DNA from: Streptomyces albiflavescens
Lineage (GTDB): Bacteria; Actinomycetota; Actinomycetes; Streptomycetales; Streptomycetaceae
Length of the DNA: 54,239 nucleotides
Assembly (NCBI RefSeq): GCF_014645835.1
Contig: NZ_BMMM01000036.1
Location: 1-54,239 of the forward strand
Direction: 5' to 3'
Numbering within the stretch: the stretch's first letter is position 1; every line of letters begins with the position of its first letter. This document shows positions 7,402 through 17,092 of the stretch, in pieces. The position numbers and the translations under genes are program-made. The notes under the pieces are model-generated. The model saw only the letters and a list, made by a program, of their open reading frames with translations, did no database searches and was not told the origin of the DNA.

Positions 7402-10400
7402 TCACGGAGCATTCCCGACGGTTCGCGTCAGCTCGTCGACCAGGCTCTGAGCTGCTTCGGCCTGTTCACGGCACGGCTTCCCCAGCGACTGGAAGTCATG
7501 CAGCGCCTTCTGGGCGTACAGGAGGGCGTCCTCGACTCGGCCCCCGCGGTGCACGAGGAAGTTCGCGAAGTCCATCCGGCTCTGCGCGGCGCGGAGGGTG
7601 TCGCCCGCGAGGTCGTGCGCCAGGACAGCCTGACGGTAGTGCCGCGCGGCCTTTTCGTTCGCGCCGACCATCTTGTAGATGCCGCCCAACTGGTGATGGA
7701 GCGACGCCCTGAGCTCGTCGCTTTTCCTGTCATCTCCTTGGAACAGTTCCAGCGCTTCTGTGTAATAGCTCTCCGCCAGTGCGAGTGCGTCGAATGCCTC
7801 CTCTGGAAGGGGAACAGTGATCCGGCCAGGGCGGCTCGTGTCGATCGCCCCGGTCTGTACGAGCCGCTGAAGGTGCTCTTTGTTGAGTCTGTTGACACGG
7901 TCGAGCTGAAGGGCTCCGAGGCCGTCCAGGGCGCGCGCGGTGGTGAGGTGGTCGGTCTTCCCTGCAAGGGTGCGGCTCTTCTCGAAGCAGGCTTCCGCCA
8001 TGCGCTCGAAGCGCGGCTCGCGCCGAGCCCGGTACCAGCGACCGAGCTGGATGAGCGCCGTCGCCTCCAGTGTCCGGTCATCGATCCGGTGCGCGAGGTC
8101 AACCGCCCGCCGCAGGCTCAGCTCGGTCTTCTCGCCGAGCAGGCGCTGCACCTCGTGGCGGGGATTGTGCTGCGTGGCGGTTTCCGGCGGCGCGGACGCC
8201 GTCTCCGTTCCCTCGCTCGTATACGGCCGCGCCCCGCCGTCCGGTTGTGCGGCCGCGCGGCCGGGCCGTGCCTGATCCGCCTCGGTCAGGTACTGCGCGA
8301 GCACGGCATGGAGGGCGCTGTCCCGGAACCGCAGGTCCGAGCGTGGGGCGCCGGTGGCAGGATCGAGCAGCGTGGGAGACAAGCCCTCAACGAGGTCGCG
8401 CCAGCGCTGCCGTCGGCCCCTTTCCAGGTACAGCATGCGCAGCGCCTGCATGGGGCCCATGGCCTCATCAACCAGCGCGTGGTCCAGGGCGAACCGTCGT
8501 GCGTGAAGCAGGTTGTCCTCGTCAAGTGCGATGAGGTCGAGGACCTCGCGGCTGCCGTGGTTGTAAGTCCAGAACAGCGCATCTCCGTACCGGTCGTAGT
8601 GCTCGGTGAGAGCCCTGCGTATCGTCGCCGACAGGTTGTCTGCCCAGCCATCCAACAGCGGCCGCACGGCGAAGGGCAGCATCGGGTGGATGGCGTGGAA
8701 ATCCGCGCCCTGGGGGGTGAGCCAGCCCAGGGCGGCGACCGCCGTGAGGAGGCGAGCGGCGGAGTCCTCGTCCAGGGCGGTCACGTACCGGCCGGCTTCG
8801 GTATGTTCCAGTCGTCGGGTCAGAGCGGCCAGATGCATAGCGGCGACGCCGCTACGGAAGAACAGCAGGAGACTGAGCAGGCGCTGCTCCTGCTCGTCGA
8901 AGACCGTGCGAAGGCTCGCGACGGTGCCGGCCAAAGTGGGTGCGCCCTCGCCGGGTTCGAGCGGACGGCCGGTGCCGGCGTGCAGAGCCTCCAGCCAGGC
9001 TTCCACCCCTCCGATCCGTTCGGCGTCCGGCAGTTGGCGGCACAGGGCCTGGAGCACCAGGGGATTGCCCTGGCTGAAACGGACGACCGACTCCGGCAGG
9101 CCAGGCGCGTGCGATCCCAGAGCCAGTTCCGCGAACTCGGTTCGCTCCGCGATGCTCAAGGATCCCAAGACGACTCGCTCGATCCGCCCCGGTAGCCACG
9201 GCGCTCCGTCCGTGGCGATGAGCAGAACCCGCACCGGCCCCCCCGACAGCTCGGCGAGGAGACCCGCCAAGCGGGCACGCTCGGCGCCGCTCCAGGTGGC
9301 AGCCGATTCCACGTCGTCCCAGACCCACAGCGCGGATGCCGGCGATGCGCCACCGGGCGGCGTCGGTGTCAGGCCGTCCAGGCGCCGCCGTGTGTCGTCG
9401 AGTCCGGCGCAGGCGGTGGTCCGAAGGGAGGTGAACACCACCGGGCCCCACACGCCTGCAGTGCGGCGGTACCAGCGTGCGAAGTCCGCCGCTGTGGTGG
9501 TCTTCCCACTGCCAACCGGGCCCTGGAGCAGCACCGGCCGGACGCCGTCGAAGACCCGGTCCACCGTGATGATCACGTCGTCGCGGCCCACGCATCCGAT
9601 GTCCGGCGGCACGGGCAGCGGTGTGTCCAGGGGATGGGCGACCGGATCCGGCAGTGCACTCTGGCCGTCACCGGCCGCGTGGTGCGTCGCGTCGAACAGA
9701 CGGACTGGACTGCGCTCATACACCACTGGCACCAGCCACTCATCCGTCCGCGGTCCCGGACCGGTCGACGCGGCCAGATCCCTCCGGGCCGACGTGACCG
9801 CCTCAGCCAACTCGGCTCCCTCTACGAGACGTTCGTACAGTGCGGAGACGAAGGTGGCGGCCGCGGAGACATACACGTCGTAGCGCATGGCCACCACCGC
9901 GCCGAGTCCCGACCGCAGGGCATTGCGTGCGAGGGATCCGAAACTGTGCAGTTGCTGCGGGGCAGACTCCGGGCCGGGCACCGGATCGGCGGCGTGGGCG
10001 CCGTTCCTGTCGATACGGTCCGAGCCACACGCGTTCAGGGTGAGGGCGAAGACCCCCGTCGCGGTGAGCAGCCCGCCCAGTTGTCCTCCGGTGACAAGCC
10101 TGCAATTGTCCGTGGAGCCGGGGTCCTCGAAGACGGCGAAGCCCTGCGGGGTTGCTCCGCCCGCGTTGCTGAACAAGCCGTGCCCGTCGAAGTGGACGAT
10201 GTGGAAGGGCTCGCCGCGGTTCTTGGCCGCCTGCAGGGTGCATTTCAGTTGCTCGTACGTCGGCGGACGCAGAACCTTTATCCGGACATCCGGCCGCCGC
10301 TCAGCCGATCGGATCAGCCGGCCAGCAACCGACCGGAAGGGCACATCGCGGTCATGGCGTGGCCGGCAGATCGCGAGCAGGATCCTGATCGGCCCCTGAC

Positions 10401-10905
10401 GGATCGGCGTCTGCCCTTCGGCGGCGTCATTCCCAGGCGACCACACGTGGACGAAGGAGCGAGCCGTCAGGGAGAGGGCGGGCTCCCTCGGCTCCCGCAG
10501 CAGTTCGAACGGCACGGACACCACGGCGTCCAGGCCAGCATCCACCTCAACGCGAAGATCTCGCACCCGTGCCTTGGCCTGCCTCCACAGGGTCCCCGTT
10601 TCCTCCGAGAACTCAAACAGCGCGCGGAAGAGCAATTCGCCGAGTTCCACCAGCCGGGCGGAGCAGCGCGTCCCGATGACCGGCGCGGGGTCGGACGGGA
10701 ATTCGCGGTACTCCTCGAGATACCACCGGATTTCCTCGTGGTCGTGCCGGCTGACCTCCAGGTCCGGCACCGGAACCTCGGCCTTGTGCCGCGACTTTCC
10801 GTCACTGAGAACGATCTCTACACCGGGACCCGCCGTCGCGACGGCGGGCCGCAGTTTGATTCCCAATACCCACTGCACCGGTTGTGACAATGCCCTGCCC
10901 CCCAT
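7402..10905 (-). CDS. CHAT protease / NTPase / TPR protein (1167 aa)
   Basis: Three parts are visible. A CHAT (caspase-like) peptidase occupies residues ~60-400, with the His in HFDGHG (H242) and Cys in LNACGSD (C293) as the catalytic dyad. A STAND/AAA-like NTPase follows, with GPVGSGKTT at ~462-470 and a Walker B LWVWDDVES at ~526-534. From ~800 to the end come TPR-type helical repeats. CHAT-NTPase-TPR proteins are known as switch-like effectors in bacterial immunity and programmed death: ligand binding by the repeats opens the NTPase and frees the protease. The ATG sits four bases behind the stop of the preceding gene, so it is the last gene of a five-gene operon with two dynamin-like GTPases. 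Its substrate is unknown. Confidence 0.88.
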   Translation of the reverse strand: MGGRALSQPVQWVLGIKLRPAVATAGPGVEIVLSDGKSRHKAEVPVPDLEVSRHDHEEIRWYLEEYREFPSDPAPVIGTRCSARLVELGELLFRALFEFSEETGTLWRQAKARVRDLRVEVDAGLDAVVSVPFELLREPREPALSLTARSFVHVWSPGNDAAEGQTPIRQGPIRILLAICRPRHDRDVPFRSVAGRLIRSAERRPDVRIKVLRPPTYEQLKCTLQAAKNRGEPFHIVHFDGHGLFSNAGGATPQGFAVFEDPGSTDNCRLVTGGQLGGLLTATGVFALTLNACGSDRIDRNGAHAADPVPGPESAPQQLHSFGSLARNALRSGLGAVVAMRYDVYVSAAATFVSALYERLVEGAELAEAVTSARRDLAASTGPGPRTDEWLVPVVYERSPVRLFDATHHAAGDGQSALPDPVAHPLDTPLPVPPDIGCVGRDDVIITVDRVFDGVRPVLLQGPVGSGKTTTAADFARWYRRTAGVWGPVVFTSLRTTACAGLDDTRRRLDGLTPTPPGGASPASALWVWDDVESAATWSGAERARLAGLLAELSGGPVRVLLIATDGAPWLPGRIERVVLGSLSIAERTEFAELALGSHAPGLPESVVRFSQGNPLVLQALCRQLPDAERIGGVEAWLEALHAGTGRPLEPGEGAPTLAGTVASLRTVFDEQEQRLLSLLLFFRSGVAAMHLAALTRRLEHTEAGRYVTALDEDSAARLLTAVAALGWLTPQGADFHAIHPMLPFAVRPLLDGWADNLSATIRRALTEHYDRYGDALFWTYNHGSREVLDLIALDEDNLLHARRFALDHALVDEAMGPMQALRMLYLERGRRQRWRDLVEGLSPTLLDPATGAPRSDLRFRDSALHAVLAQYLTEADQARPGRAAAQPDGGARPYTSEGTETASAPPETATQHNPRHEVQRLLGEKTELSLRRAVDLAHRIDDRTLEATALIQLGRWYRARREPRFERMAEACFEKSRTLAGKTDHLTTARALDGLGALQLDRVNRLNKEHLQRLVQTGAIDTSRPGRITVPLPEEAFDALALAESYYTEALELFQGDDRKSDELRASLHHQLGGIYKMVGANEKAARHYRQAVLAHDLAGDTLRAAQSRMDFANFLVHRGGRVEDALLYAQKALHDFQSLGKPCREQAEAAQSLVDELTRTVGNAP

Positions 10906-10908
10906 ACC

Positions 10909-11487
10909 TCAGTCACGCAATGAAGCCCATTTGCCCACGGCTGCATAGAAGGCCAGGTCCTTGGCGAGGTGGCTGCCGACCCGGCTGTTCGCGCGGTGAA
11001 CCGCGTCGTGCTCCGCGAAGAGCGCCAGTCCCTCGCCGAGCGGCCTCAGCAGCTGGACGGTGACTTGGAGCCGTACGACGTCGTCGAGGATCAGCCAGGG
11101 GGCGACGTCCCTCTCCTCGTCTGTCAGCGCGGCACCGTTGCGTCCCCGTCCACCCTGTTCCTCGGCCACCGCGCCCAACGCTCCTCCCACTGCGTCGAGC
11201 TCCGGACCATGGTCCCGCTCCCGCGTGGCGGCGCGGCGCGGCAGGTATACCTGAGCGTTGCTCTCCGCCCGGGCCGCGAGGCAGAAAAGGGCGTTGCCCA
11301 TGATGGAGTTGAAGCACCGGTGGTGAGTCGACTTGTGGACGTGGGCGGCCACACGGCGGGCCCCGCCAGGCAGTTCGCCCAGCCAGCGCCTAAGGTCGCC
11401 CCGTTCCTCTAGCTTGAGCATGGTGGCGTTACTGATGAGATCCGTCCACGCACCGTTGTCCATCGAGCAATGGCGACTGGTGTGCAT
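10909..11487 (-). CDS. hypothetical protein coupled to the CHAT gene (192 aa)
   Basis: No known domain is recognised. The protein is mostly helical and soluble, with several His/Cys residues in the first third (HKSTHHRCFNSIMGNALFCLAARAES) and a C-terminal helical segment ending VGKWASLRD. Its TGA lies three bases before the CHAT ATG, so both are translated together; it may be the inhibitor, sensor or substrate of the protease. The start is uncertain: ATG 11487 or ATG 11463, neither with a clear ribosome site. Confidence 0.6.
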   Translation of the reverse strand: MHTSRHCSMDNGAWTDLISNATMLKLEERGDLRRWLGELPGGARRVAAHVHKSTHHRCFNSIMGNALFCLAARAESNAQVYLPRRAATRERDHGPELDAVGGALGAVAEEQGGRGRNGAALTDEERDVAPWLILDDVVRLQVTVQLLRPLGEGLALFAEHDAVHRANSRVGSHLAKDLAFYAAVGKWASLRD

Positions 11488-11766
11488 CGACCGAGCGTCC
11501 CATCGTTGGGGGGTCCGCGGGGAGGGCGCACGGGCGCGTTCACACGAACGCGGTGGCGAACACGCATGGTGCTCATCTCGCCACCCCCACGCCCACGTCC
11601 ACGTCCGAGTCCGCGATGCCGGATACCAGCACGGACGGCACCCCGGCGCCTACGACGGCCGCCAGCCGCCTCAGAATCCGCTTGTCCTAAGCCCGTTGTT
11701 TGATGCGCCTTGGCGGCAACATAGGAGCAAGCAGTTACTGAGTGGTAGCCCCAAGAGGAACATCGG
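11488..11766. other. gap inside the CHAT/dynamin operon
   Basis: This 279-base gap separates the coiled-coil gene from the last two genes. I see no supported reading frame. It is slightly less GC-rich around 11690-11760 and could hold an internal promoter for the 192-aa and CHAT genes, but I cannot point to convincing -35/-10 boxes. Confidence 0.4.
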
Positions 11767-12324
11767 TCACCGCAGAACGACCCCGACGGCCCCAAGGACG
11801 AGCGTCAGAGAGAGCAGCACCACCGTGACTCTCGCAAGCCGTTCGGTGGCGGGCTGGCCGGCGCGCAGGGCCTCGACGTCTGCGGCCCAGGACGCGCGGA
11901 GCCGGGTCAGCCGTTCGTCGACTGCCGCTTCAAGCGCTGTCGCGGATGACCGTGCCTCCTCGGCGGCCCGGCTCAGCTCGCGGAGAACGGCGGCCGTGTC
12001 CTCGCGCGCGGCGGCCGACTGTGCCTCGTGGTTCAGCTTCAGTTGCTCGACCAAGTCATTCTTGAGGGTGTCCAGTTGGCAGCGCAGTTCCTGGTTCTCC
12101 CGGGCCAGCGCCTCCTGTCGCTTCTTCAGCGCGCGGGCGGCGTCCTCCTGCTCGACGGCCAGCCCGTTCAGGTCCTTCCTGAGCCCGGCTAGGGACTTGT
12201 CGAGCCGCCCCACCTCTTCGGCGACCCGCTCGACCGTGCTTGCGGCCAGCGGTCCGGTCAGTTGCTCGACGACATCCTGGAAGGAGGCCCACAGCGGCTC
12301 GGCGGCAGAGGGCTCATCGGTCAC
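11767..12324 (-). CDS. coiled-coil protein with C-terminal membrane anchor (185 aa)
   Basis: GTG 12324 overlaps the stop of the upstream GTPase gene in a GTGA. Residues ~30-160 are one long heptad-rich, charged coiled coil (RLDKSLAGLRKDLNGL, ALKKRQEALARENQEL). The last 23 residues form a single membrane segment (VTVVLLSLTLVLGAVGVVLR). This makes it a tail-anchored rod in the inner membrane with its coil in the cytoplasm. It is well suited to tether or recruit the dynamin-like GTPases encoded just upstream. No sequence family is claimed. Confidence 0.8.
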   Translation of the reverse strand: MTDEPSAAEPLWASFQDVVEQLTGPLAASTVERVAEEVGRLDKSLAGLRKDLNGLAVEQEDAARALKKRQEALARENQELRCQLDTLKNDLVEQLKLNHEAQSAAAREDTAAVLRELSRAAEEARSSATALEAAVDERLTRLRASWAADVEALRAGQPATERLARVTVVLLSLTLVLGAVGVVLR

Positions 12325-14225
12325 GGGAACATCCGGTTCAGGTCGTGGATCCCGCGCAGGGCCGCGAGGACGAGCCAGGACCGCTCGTCCCCGTCCGACT
12401 GTGCCGCCCGGCCCAGCAAGCGGTGGACATATGTCTCATTTCTCTGGCTGTGGACGGCCCGTACCGACCGGGCCACCGTGAGGTTGGCCGCGTCCTCGAC
12501 CTGTTCCTCGGTCGCTTGTTCGAGCAAGTCGTCCAGCTCGGCGACCGCGCGCGCCAGTGCCTCGGCGGTGTGGTCGGCGTACCGGGACGCGACCGCGCAC
12601 TGCCGCTCGGTATCGGCCTCGGCCTTGGCCAGCCGGGCGGTCGCCGAGTCGGCATGCTCGCGCAGGGTGGTCCGGATCCAGGCTGGCATGCGCGTGCCGA
12701 CGCCGGTCATCCGCCCGTAGCAGTGGTCCGGGGTATCCCCCACAAAGCGTTTCCACCGTTCGCACAGATGGCAGCAGCGGCACAGCTCGTCGTACTTCTC
12801 CCGTATCCGCGTGCTCAGGTCGTGTGGCGGCTGCCGCGGCACTTCTGGTTCCTCAGTGGTCTCCCGCCAATCTGTCCACGCTCTGCGGGCGGCCTCCGTC
12901 CAGGCGGCGCGCTCCTCCTCCTGCTTTGCGCGGACCAGGTTGCCCTTCATTTCTGGCGCGTCCGGGCGGACATAGACGACCGGCCACTCGGCGAGCCTCT
13001 CCAAGCGCTTCCGCAGCGCCTCGGTCCTCTGGCGAGCTGCCTTCGCGGCCTCCCGGGCCCGGTGCACGAAGGCGAGCGCCTGCGTGTGCGCGCGCTTGGC
13101 GCGCCGCCAGGCCTGCGCCGCCGCGTTCAGGGCCTGCTCACGGCGTCTGACGTTGTCCCGTACGACGATCTCGACCCTGGCGGCGATCTCCGACGCGGCC
13201 AGATGCCTGCGGTCGGGGTCCGAGTAGCGGGCAACGGTGTCGGTCAGCCGCCGCAGCAGGTCATCGCAGACGGGGGCCACCGCCTCGGCGTAGTCGGGGT
13301 CGCTGTCCAGCAACTCCTTCCAGGACTCGCCGATCTCCACCGGAAACAGGCCGCTCGGCGCGACCGAGGGCAGCTCTGACACCAGCAACTGGTCGGCGTA
13401 GTGCTCCTGGACGGCCGCGACGATCCGGTCGCGGGTCCAGCAGGGGGAGCCTGGCTCGCCGAGCACCGCCTGCAGGTGCCTGCGCACGCTGTCACCGCTG
13501 AACGCCCTGGTGAACACCAGGCTGAAGCGGTGCGCCTGCTCACCCCAGCCGAGCAGGAAGGGGTTCTCGGTGATCGCCGGGTCCCGCACCATCTCGGCGA
13601 ACTGGTCCGCCGACACGACGAACACCACATGGTCCACGACGGGGGCGTAGACGGCCAGCAGGGCCTTGGCCGCCTCCTGTTCCTCGGCCCCGGCGCTGTG
13701 CAGCCCGGGCAGGTCGAAGACCCGCAGGTCCGTTCTCCGCTCGGGACCCGCAAAGCGGCCCGGCAGTCCGATCTCCAGCGGCCGGGCTCGCGATTCCCAG
13801 CGCAGCCTGTCTCCCGTGGCGCCGGTCCGGAACGACCTCAGCCGCTTCTCCAGCTGCCCGGAGGTCAGCCAGGCGGTCCCCCGGTGCGCGCCGGACTCAT
13901 CGCCCGGGTCGTCGTAGGCCAGGGACCAGTGGTCCGGGTCCCCGGACCACTGGTACCGGATGGGCACCGGCGTTGCCGACCGACCACGCCCCCGCCCAGC
14001 CCGCAAGGGAACGGCCGCCTCGGTCGCGGCCTCCGGGTCGGTCACGCCGAATAGCCTCAGCAGCAGGGTCGTCTTGCCCACCTGGGAGTCCCCAAGCACC
14101 ATCACATGGGCGAGGTCGGACTGCTCCAGCGCCTCGTCCACACCCCGAAGCCTGGCCCGCAGCCAGGCGGCGGCCTCCGCCGACCACGACCAGCGCAGCC
14201 GGTCGAGGTCAGCCGAGTTCGTCAT
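12321..14225 (-). CDS. dynamin-like GTPase, second of a pair (634 aa)
   Basis: I start at ATG 14225 (MTNSADLDRL) because GGAGG lies nine bases upstream. The G1 loop is GDSQVGKT (45-52) and G3 is DLPG (171-174), the form typical of dynamin/septin-like GTPases; a G4-like stretch is VFTRAF. The C-terminal half is long helices and coiled coil, with a Cys-rich patch (RCCHLCERWKRF) that may bind metal. It lacks an obvious membrane segment. It overlaps the upstream GTPase gene by 17 bases and the downstream coiled-coil gene by four. Bacterial dynamins often come as tandem unlike pairs, which fits. Confidence 0.8.
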   Translation of the reverse strand: MTNSADLDRLRWSWSAEAAAWLRARLRGVDEALEQSDLAHVMVLGDSQVGKTTLLLRLFGVTDPEAATEAAVPLRAGRGRGRSATPVPIRYQWSGDPDHWSLAYDDPGDESGAHRGTAWLTSGQLEKRLRSFRTGATGDRLRWESRARPLEIGLPGRFAGPERRTDLRVFDLPGLHSAGAEEQEAAKALLAVYAPVVDHVVFVVSADQFAEMVRDPAITENPFLLGWGEQAHRFSLVFTRAFSGDSVRRHLQAVLGEPGSPCWTRDRIVAAVQEHYADQLLVSELPSVAPSGLFPVEIGESWKELLDSDPDYAEAVAPVCDDLLRRLTDTVARYSDPDRRHLAASEIAARVEIVVRDNVRRREQALNAAAQAWRRAKRAHTQALAFVHRAREAAKAARQRTEALRKRLERLAEWPVVYVRPDAPEMKGNLVRAKQEEERAAWTEAARRAWTDWRETTEEPEVPRQPPHDLSTRIREKYDELCRCCHLCERWKRFVGDTPDHCYGRMTGVGTRMPAWIRTTLREHADSATARLAKAEADTERQCAVASRYADHTAEALARAVAELDDLLEQATEEQVEDAANLTVARSVRAVHSQRNETYVHRLLGRAAQSDGDERSWLVLAALRGIHDLNRMFP

Positions 14226-16308
14226 GGCCGAGCGCCTCCAACATCCGCTCGCGGTAGCTCTCCACCGCACGCGTGGCCGACACCAGCCGGAACTGGCCGT
14301 TGAGTTCGCTGTCCGCCCCCAGCGCCCGCTGCAGTCGGGCCTGCAGGACCTCCCGGGTCACGCGCAGCAGTTCGTCCACGTTCTCCCCCACCTGCCGCTC
14401 CGCCCCCTCCCGGTGCCGGGCCAGCAGCGACCTGGCCAGACGGGCGCGCTCAGCCATCTTGATGTTTCCGGCGTTGAGGAGCGTGGCGCCGACGACGCCG
14501 ACGCCGAGCGTGGTGAGCAGCAGCGTCGAGGCGGTCGCGCTCAGCCCGACGGTCTTCGCGCCTCCAGCGAACAGGCCTGCCGAGAGCTGTCCCACGTTCG
14601 CGAGCAGGTCGATGTCCTCGGTGACGAACCTATCCGTACCCAGCAGGAGGCCGACGGTGCCCAGCAGCGCCTTGCGCTCATCCGCGAGGCCGCGCAGCAG
14701 GTGCGACAGTTCTTCGGGCGACTTCGTCGTCTCCAGTGAGCCGTCGGGCATCGCCAGCTCGCCAACCGCGAAGGCCCGGGCGTCGAGTGTCATGAACGGC
14801 AGCGCCCTGACGGCCTCGACGAGTCGCCCTCCGACGTTCACGGTGGGTGAGACGACGCCCCGGGTGTCGTCCGGCTGTGCGTCGGCGCCGTCGACGGGCG
14901 GCCGGCCCGTCAGCACCAGTGCGACATCGCGGTCGAGACGGCCCTGGGTGAGCGACCCGGCGAAGGCCCCCAAATAGACCTGCCGCTGGACCTGGACCGT
15001 CGCCTCGATGCTGCCCAGGTAGGCGGCGTTGGGCCCGGGCAGCCCCGGCTGCTCCGACTCCGCAGGCGTCAGCCACGCCTGTCGCACCAGCTCGGCCAAG
15101 CGGTCGTCACGCTCGTTCCTGCGCAGCCGGACATTCTCGCCGGTAATGCGCGCCCATTCCTTAAACCCTCCGCTGTCCTGCAACAGCTTCGTCAGCATGG
15201 TCGAAGCCCGGTCCATGTGCCGGCCGTAGTGCTCGGCCACCTGGGGTGCGAGCGCGCGCCGCAAGCCGTCGCTCGCCTTGTCGAACTCGTCCAGCAGCCC
15301 CTGGATCTGTTCGGCGACCTCGCTGTCGAGGGCCTTGCGGTCACGTGCCGCCTTCGCCGATCTGAGGACACCCGCCAGATCCCGCCGGATCAGCTCACGC
15401 ATCAGGTCGGTCTCCAGCCGCCGGCTGTCCCGGGCGCTTCCGCGCTTGGCGTCGATGCGCGCCCTGAGCGTGTCGATCCAGCCCTTCGGGCTGCTGCCGT
15501 CCTTGCCCACAGGGATGACGTCCACCGGGTCGACCGCGAAGACCTCCACCGCGCGAGCGGTCCGCTCCTCGATCGCCTCGGGCGTGGAAGCCTCGCAGCG
15601 GGTCACCGCGACCACCAGATGCAGCTCGTCCTCGTCCCGGCGCAGCAGGCTCAGTAGCTCGGGCTGTCCGGCGTTGGCCAGCCGGCGCTCGTCGGCGACC
15701 AGGAGCGCGGCTGGGCTGGTGGCCAGGACGATCTTCATCAGCTCCTGCCACTGCTCCTGCGCCCGGCCCCGCTCCAGGCCGGGCAGCAGCACGAACCCGG
15801 TGCCCTCCAAGTGCCAAAAGCTCAGCGGCACTTCGAGCTGGGTGAGCAGCACCCGGGCATCCTGGCTCTTCACATGCCGACGCCACTCCTCGCGTTGCTC
15901 GGCGGAGTAGTACCGCCGCTCCACGAGCTGGCCGCTGCGCTCCGCGTGGGCGCCGGGCCGCCGAAAGACCACCACCCCGCGCGGCTCCTGGAGGCCGGCC
16001 CGCTCGACGATGGCGACCGGGCACTTCTCGCCCAGGCCGGTGTTGTCCTCGAGCCAGGTGTCCGCGTCCGGATAGAGGTTGCGGGCGAGCAGCGTCTTGC
16101 CGGCGCCCTGCTCGCCGGCGATCGAGACGAACTGGTGCTCGCCGAGCGAGCTCAGTACGTAGAGCTGCCGTACCAGAAGCAGCCAGTCGCTGTTGTCGGC
16201 CCCTCTGATGTCGAGTTCCACGCCGAGCCGCATCAGGGCCATGGCGAGCCCTTGCAGCAGTCTCTCCGCCTTCACGAAACGGCCGTCGGCGTCTTCCTGT
16301 TCGTCCAT
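14209..16308 (-). CDS. dynamin-like GTPase with membrane paddle, first of a pair (699 aa)
   Basis: The G1 loop is GEQGAGKT (65-72). The G3 position reads LLPG instead of DxPG, so catalysis may be weak or absent. Long helical stalk-like regions follow. Near residues 570-612 comes a hydrophobic, glycine-rich hairpin (AGLFAGGAKTVGLSATASTLLL) like the lipid-binding paddle of bacterial dynamins, then a helical tail. It is the first gene of the operon, starting at ATG 16308. Inferred role: remodelling or sensing of the cell membrane with the second GTPase, feeding the CHAT effector. Confidence 0.75.
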   Translation of the reverse strand: MDEQEDADGRFVKAERLLQGLAMALMRLGVELDIRGADNSDWLLLVRQLYVLSSLGEHQFVSIAGEQGAGKTLLARNLYPDADTWLEDNTGLGEKCPVAIVERAGLQEPRGVVVFRRPGAHAERSGQLVERRYYSAEQREEWRRHVKSQDARVLLTQLEVPLSFWHLEGTGFVLLPGLERGRAQEQWQELMKIVLATSPAALLVADERRLANAGQPELLSLLRRDEDELHLVVAVTRCEASTPEAIEERTARAVEVFAVDPVDVIPVGKDGSSPKGWIDTLRARIDAKRGSARDSRRLETDLMRELIRRDLAGVLRSAKAARDRKALDSEVAEQIQGLLDEFDKASDGLRRALAPQVAEHYGRHMDRASTMLTKLLQDSGGFKEWARITGENVRLRRNERDDRLAELVRQAWLTPAESEQPGLPGPNAAYLGSIEATVQVQRQVYLGAFAGSLTQGRLDRDVALVLTGRPPVDGADAQPDDTRGVVSPTVNVGGRLVEAVRALPFMTLDARAFAVGELAMPDGSLETTKSPEELSHLLRGLADERKALLGTVGLLLGTDRFVTEDIDLLANVGQLSAGLFAGGAKTVGLSATASTLLLTTLGVGVVGATLLNAGNIKMAERARLARSLLARHREGAERQVGENVDELLRVTREVLQARLQRALGADSELNGQFRLVSATRAVESYRERMLEALGHDELG

Positions 16309-16626
16309 GTCCCTGCCCTCGGAAGAGTCGTGTGAGAGAACTGCGTGACGATGCGGGCGCGACTGTCCGGGGGCGCACGTCGGTACGGCCGGTTCCGTGG
16401 CCGAGGAGGTGTGAACGGCCGCGACGCTCTGTAGTCAGGTGTCCAGTGTGTCCATAAACCGCCAGTGGATGAAGAGAGTTGAGCCAAGTCCCGGTCGTTT
16501 GCGCTGTAGATCCCCCTACGGTGGTGGACAGCGGTCAGACGATTGCGCGAGGGGAGTGGCGCGACGCGGGGCGCGGGCCCGAAGACCCGGTTCTTCACCG
16601 ACGCGGACCTCTGCGAGGAGATGACC
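16309..16626. other. divergent intergenic region
   Basis: About 320 bases separate the dynamin/CHAT operon (left) from the 117-aa gene (right) and must hold both promoters. I see no reading frame with a ribosome site and no clear -35/-10 pair. Confidence 0.4.
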
Positions 16627-16980
16627 ATGGACACCAACCCCACCGCCCTGCTTCTCGACCTCGCAGCGCGCGCCCAGGACCTCGACGACCGGGACGCGCT
16701 GCAGGACCTCCTGGCCACAGGCCACCGCGCCTGGTGCGAGGGCATCGCCGATGTCCGGTCCGGCATCGAGCAGGAGACCGCGGCCTTGTCCGACCATGAG
16801 CTCGCCGAGCTGTGCGTTGCGGCGGGCGTGCCGTGGGAGAAGAAGATGACGCGCGGCGAGGCTGTCTCCGCGCTTGCGTTCGGTACCTGGGAGGCCGCGC
16901 CGGCCGCCATCGCCTACACCGAGCTGGAGGAACGCGCCGCGGTCTTCGGCGTCTGTCTACTGCCGGAGGAGATGCAGTAG
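16627..16980 (+). CDS. hypothetical protein (117 aa)
   Basis: ATG 16627 is chosen because GAGGAG ends six bases upstream; ATG 16621 would leave no spacing. The protein is entirely helical and acidic (LLDLAARAQDLDDRDALQDL), with a W-C-E-G pair and a repeated cysteine pattern but no metal motif. I do not recognise it. It is followed after 112 bases by the four-winged-helix protein on the same strand; the two may be one unit. Confidence 0.65.
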   Translation: MDTNPTALLLDLAARAQDLDDRDALQDLLATGHRAWCEGIADVRSGIEQETAALSDHELAELCVAAGVPWEKKMTRGEAVSALAFGTWEAAPAAIAYTELEERAAVFGVCLLPEEMQ

Positions 16981-17092
16981 GCCGACGAGGGGCGATGGGC
17001 TGGACATCATCTCACCAAACTTGGCATTATCGAACCTGCCGCTCTCGTTCGGGTGCCGGCATCACCTTGCCGATCTTTCCAAAGGGGCCCAG

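Noticed and set aside
12240..13379. 379-residue plus-strand frame inside the dynamin-like gene
   Set aside because: It is composed of Arg/Gly/Leu runs typical of the antisense of GC-rich coding DNA and overlaps a gene with clear motifs.
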